DNA of 64,000 nt from Sinonovacula constricta (lineage: Eukaryota; Mollusca; Bivalvia; Cardiida; Solecurtidae): positions 25,337,714-25,401,713 of the forward strand of contig CM017556.1 in the NCBI GenBank assembly GCA_007844125.1, read 5' to 3'. The notes under the pieces are model-generated. The model was given only the letters and a program-made list of their open reading frames with translations. It was not told where the DNA came from and made no database searches. The position numbers were made by a program, and so were the translations under genes. This document shows positions 61,691-64,000 of the stretch, one piece after another (positions within the stretch are counted from its first letter, which is position 1; every line of letters begins with the position of its first letter).

Positions 61691-62854
61691 CAAAACTTGC
61701 CTTATATAATTTATTGATGAAATATTGATCATATATTTTGGTTAATATATACGAACTGCTAAACTCTTATTTCATACATGCATTATAACAGCGCATAGCA
61801 ACGTTTTCTTTCGCATTTAACGTTATTAAGTTACTTTCTAGCTCAATCCAAACAAAATAACAATATGATCGATATTTGTTAAGTTTAAATTGATGTTATA
61901 TTCACTGCACCAAATCAACATATTAATATCTGTTTCATCGCTTGTGTTTTACATAAATTGGATGCATCGAGGAAGATGCATTTTATTCAGCAATTGTTTG
62001 TCTGCAAACAATAAATATTTGTTTAGTATTGACCCGACCATGACTTGATACGAGAAATTTGTTCCTGTTAAATATGATTAATATGCATCGTGCATCAGAC
62101 AATTTATCAATATATAGCAATTTTGATTTTTTTCCCAAACAGAAACTCTTGATATGCATATTTCAAATAATCTTAGGTATATAATTCAAATTGAAAATCG
62201 TCTGTGTTAAATATAACCGAAATATTAAAGAAACACAATGCATGTTTTAAGCCACTATAATAATAAAAAACAACAGTTCCAGAAATCCCATTACTCAACC
62301 TTGATATGTGCTGGGATTAGCTGTTTAGTCTATGTTCATGATTTCGTACAACATTTCTTTTGAAACATTCAATATTAGCATAACTTCTATAAATTAGACA
62401 CTAAAAGTCTCTGCTAAAACAGACTACCAATAAAATTCAGTTCAAAAGTGTATCTTCTAACCAGCCCAACCTTAATTATGGTAAAAGTACAACAAAAACC
62501 CAACTGAAAGTTTTGAAATTACGTATTTGTTTTTATGTTATTTGTTCAATCCCGTATGCGTGCAGAAAGCTTCTTACACTAGTAAGGAAAAATAATAATA
62601 ACACTGTTTGAGTGAAAATGGGTATTTATTGTAAAATACCATAAACTAATATTCTAAAACATTATTTTTTCTTATCTGGGCGGCAAAACGCCACAAGAAA
62701 AACGCGTTTATTACATCGCATCGGCTCAGTTTATTTCTTCGGCGACGTCCAACTAATTACTCGCGGTGCAAGAAAACAAACACATGTCTGGGAAGTTCAA
62801 CCAGCGCCCCGCATGTCGGCTGAAATATCTCCCAATGTGACAGTTCTTGCCCAA
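61691..62854. other. Intergenic DNA
   Basis: AT-rich; no gene or repeat recognised. Confidence 0.5.
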
Positions 62855-63159
62855 CAGGGGCGAGACAGGGCTAACGCACTTACGCACGTGCGTACAGTTG
62901 CTTCCAAAAATTGAAAAAATAAAAACGTCAAAAAGCAAATAAAAATCGTACATAACCTATGTTTGGCACTTGTTGTTAGCTGTTTCATTTTTTAAATTAG
63001 AGTTCTTTAACCCTTTTTCAATTTCTACAAATACTTCTGCAATCCTTCCTGACGTATTTCTGTCCCTTCCTGCTCGTTGTACTGTGACAGTACCGCCCCC
63101 ACCCACCCCCACCCCCAGGAATAGTGCGTATACTCAAAGGTCGCCTAGGCACGCCCCTG
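62855..63159. mobile_element. hAT-type MITE, copy 2
   Basis: Nearly identical to 19338-19626 inside (gtgcgtacagttgcttcc, cataacctatgtttggcac), with a different C-rich tract (about 63094-63118). The right end gcctaggcacgcccctg is intact, while the left end (caggggcgagacagggc) is altered. No 8-bp target duplication is visible. Confidence 0.82.
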
Positions 63160-63302
63160 CCAGACCGGGACTTGAATCTATGGGGTGAGGAGCAGAGAAG
63201 TTATGAGTTATATTCAACAACAAAGCTTTGTCACTACTTCATAATACATGAACATAAACTTTTACACAATCTGTTATAAGGTATGCCCTCTACCAATATG
63301 TA

Positions 63303-63490
63303 TATTGATTGATGCTTAATTTCGTGCGCTTTGAAAAAGTCAATATAAATTGTTTTTGACAAATAACATTACGGCTTAAGAATATATCGGCAACGGATAT
63401 TGATTGATGCTTAATTTCGTGAACTTTTACAGGGTCAATATAAATTCATTCTTACAACAAACACAAAAATTACGGAATATATCGGCAACA
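63303..63490. repeat. Two-copy tandem duplication of about 95 bp
   Basis: 'attgattgatgcttaatttc' through 'atatatcggcaac' occurs at 63303-63397 and again at 63398-63490 with moderate divergence. Confidence 0.75.
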
Positions 63491-64000
63491 ATGAACGTAA
63501 AAACACATTTTACATATTCGTTGCTTCATGCGTACAATCCTTGTGATATATATTTCTCCAACAAGTCCCATCAAGTCGATAATGCCTAGAACAACAACGG
63601 TACAAATATACTGATCCTGAACGGAAATTAAAGCAATGATTACCATGTTCAGCCCGTAGAATAAACTTTCAGATAACATCACGTGATCAGCTTGCGTCAG
63701 AGTCCCAATGTAAACACAGCGCTCAGTTCAGAGCGTATGGTATTCCGCTATTGACCCGCCATAATTTATTCCAAGGAAAAATCTATACTGTCTAGAAATG
63801 CAGCTCGGCATAATGGTGAGAAGGAATATGGCCGCTCTTGAAAAGATACATCTGGTTTGAGAGGAATCACAAGATTTTGTATAAATGGAAATAAATATCG
63901 GCTTGAATTGTGTGTTTGTGTACGGGATATAAAACTAATTGACAGCGAGGAAATATGCTGCAATTACAGAGACCCCTAGGCTCGGAGCTGACTCTAAGGT
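63491..64000. other. Window end, no gene recognised
   Basis: Somewhat less AT-rich than its left neighbour. Small frames on both strands show no domain. Confidence 0.4.

Overview
The window is eukaryotic, animal nuclear DNA: strongly AT-rich by eye, with short exons bounded by GT/AG sites, introns of 0.1 to several kb, and dense repeats. There are no bacterial operons. Protein content (CUB/LDLa membrane protein, SDR with an N-terminal anchor, a metazoan 'putative phosphoenolpyruvate synthase' N-domain relative) plus tRNA-derived SINEs, hAT-type MITEs and many mini-satellites fit a lophotrochozoan, most likely a bivalve mollusc. The species is an inference I cannot settle from sequence alone.

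Three multi-exon genes, all on the + strand, could be reconstructed by matching splice phases. (1) 11421-20202: the 3' part (six exons, 437 visible codons) of a CUB-CUB-LDLa-transmembrane protein of the NETO/LEV-10/SOL type; its 5' exons are not visible and probably lie left of the window. (2) 33840-38618: a four-exon membrane-anchored short-chain dehydrogenase (retinol/17-beta-hydroxysteroid dehydrogenase-like) with a TATA box, all catalytic residues, and three single-base frameshifts. (3) 41729-53887: a nine-exon, 408-codon protein built like the N-terminal domain of animal putative phosphoenolpyruvate synthases (RDHSYG..RDW motif across an exon junction) but with no kinase domain; a second, phase-compatible last exon at 54859-54889 offers a 402-codon isoform. 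Introns 3 of this gene hold decayed copies of exons 3 and 4.

Between and inside the genes: 0.2-8.4 kb holds two diverged copies of one block; 9.2-10.1 kb a 44-bp minisatellite; 20.2-33.8 kb is intergenic, with MITEs, a mariner transposase fragment and a 93-bp tRNA-like satellite (28.3-29.9 kb); 38.6-41.7 kb has simple repeats; 54-64 kb has a 49-bp minisatellite, a 3.7-kb satellite of about 59-bp monomers arranged in a seven-monomer higher-order repeat, and a hAT-type MITE copy. The three genes show no obvious shared pathway; their adjacency looks incidental.
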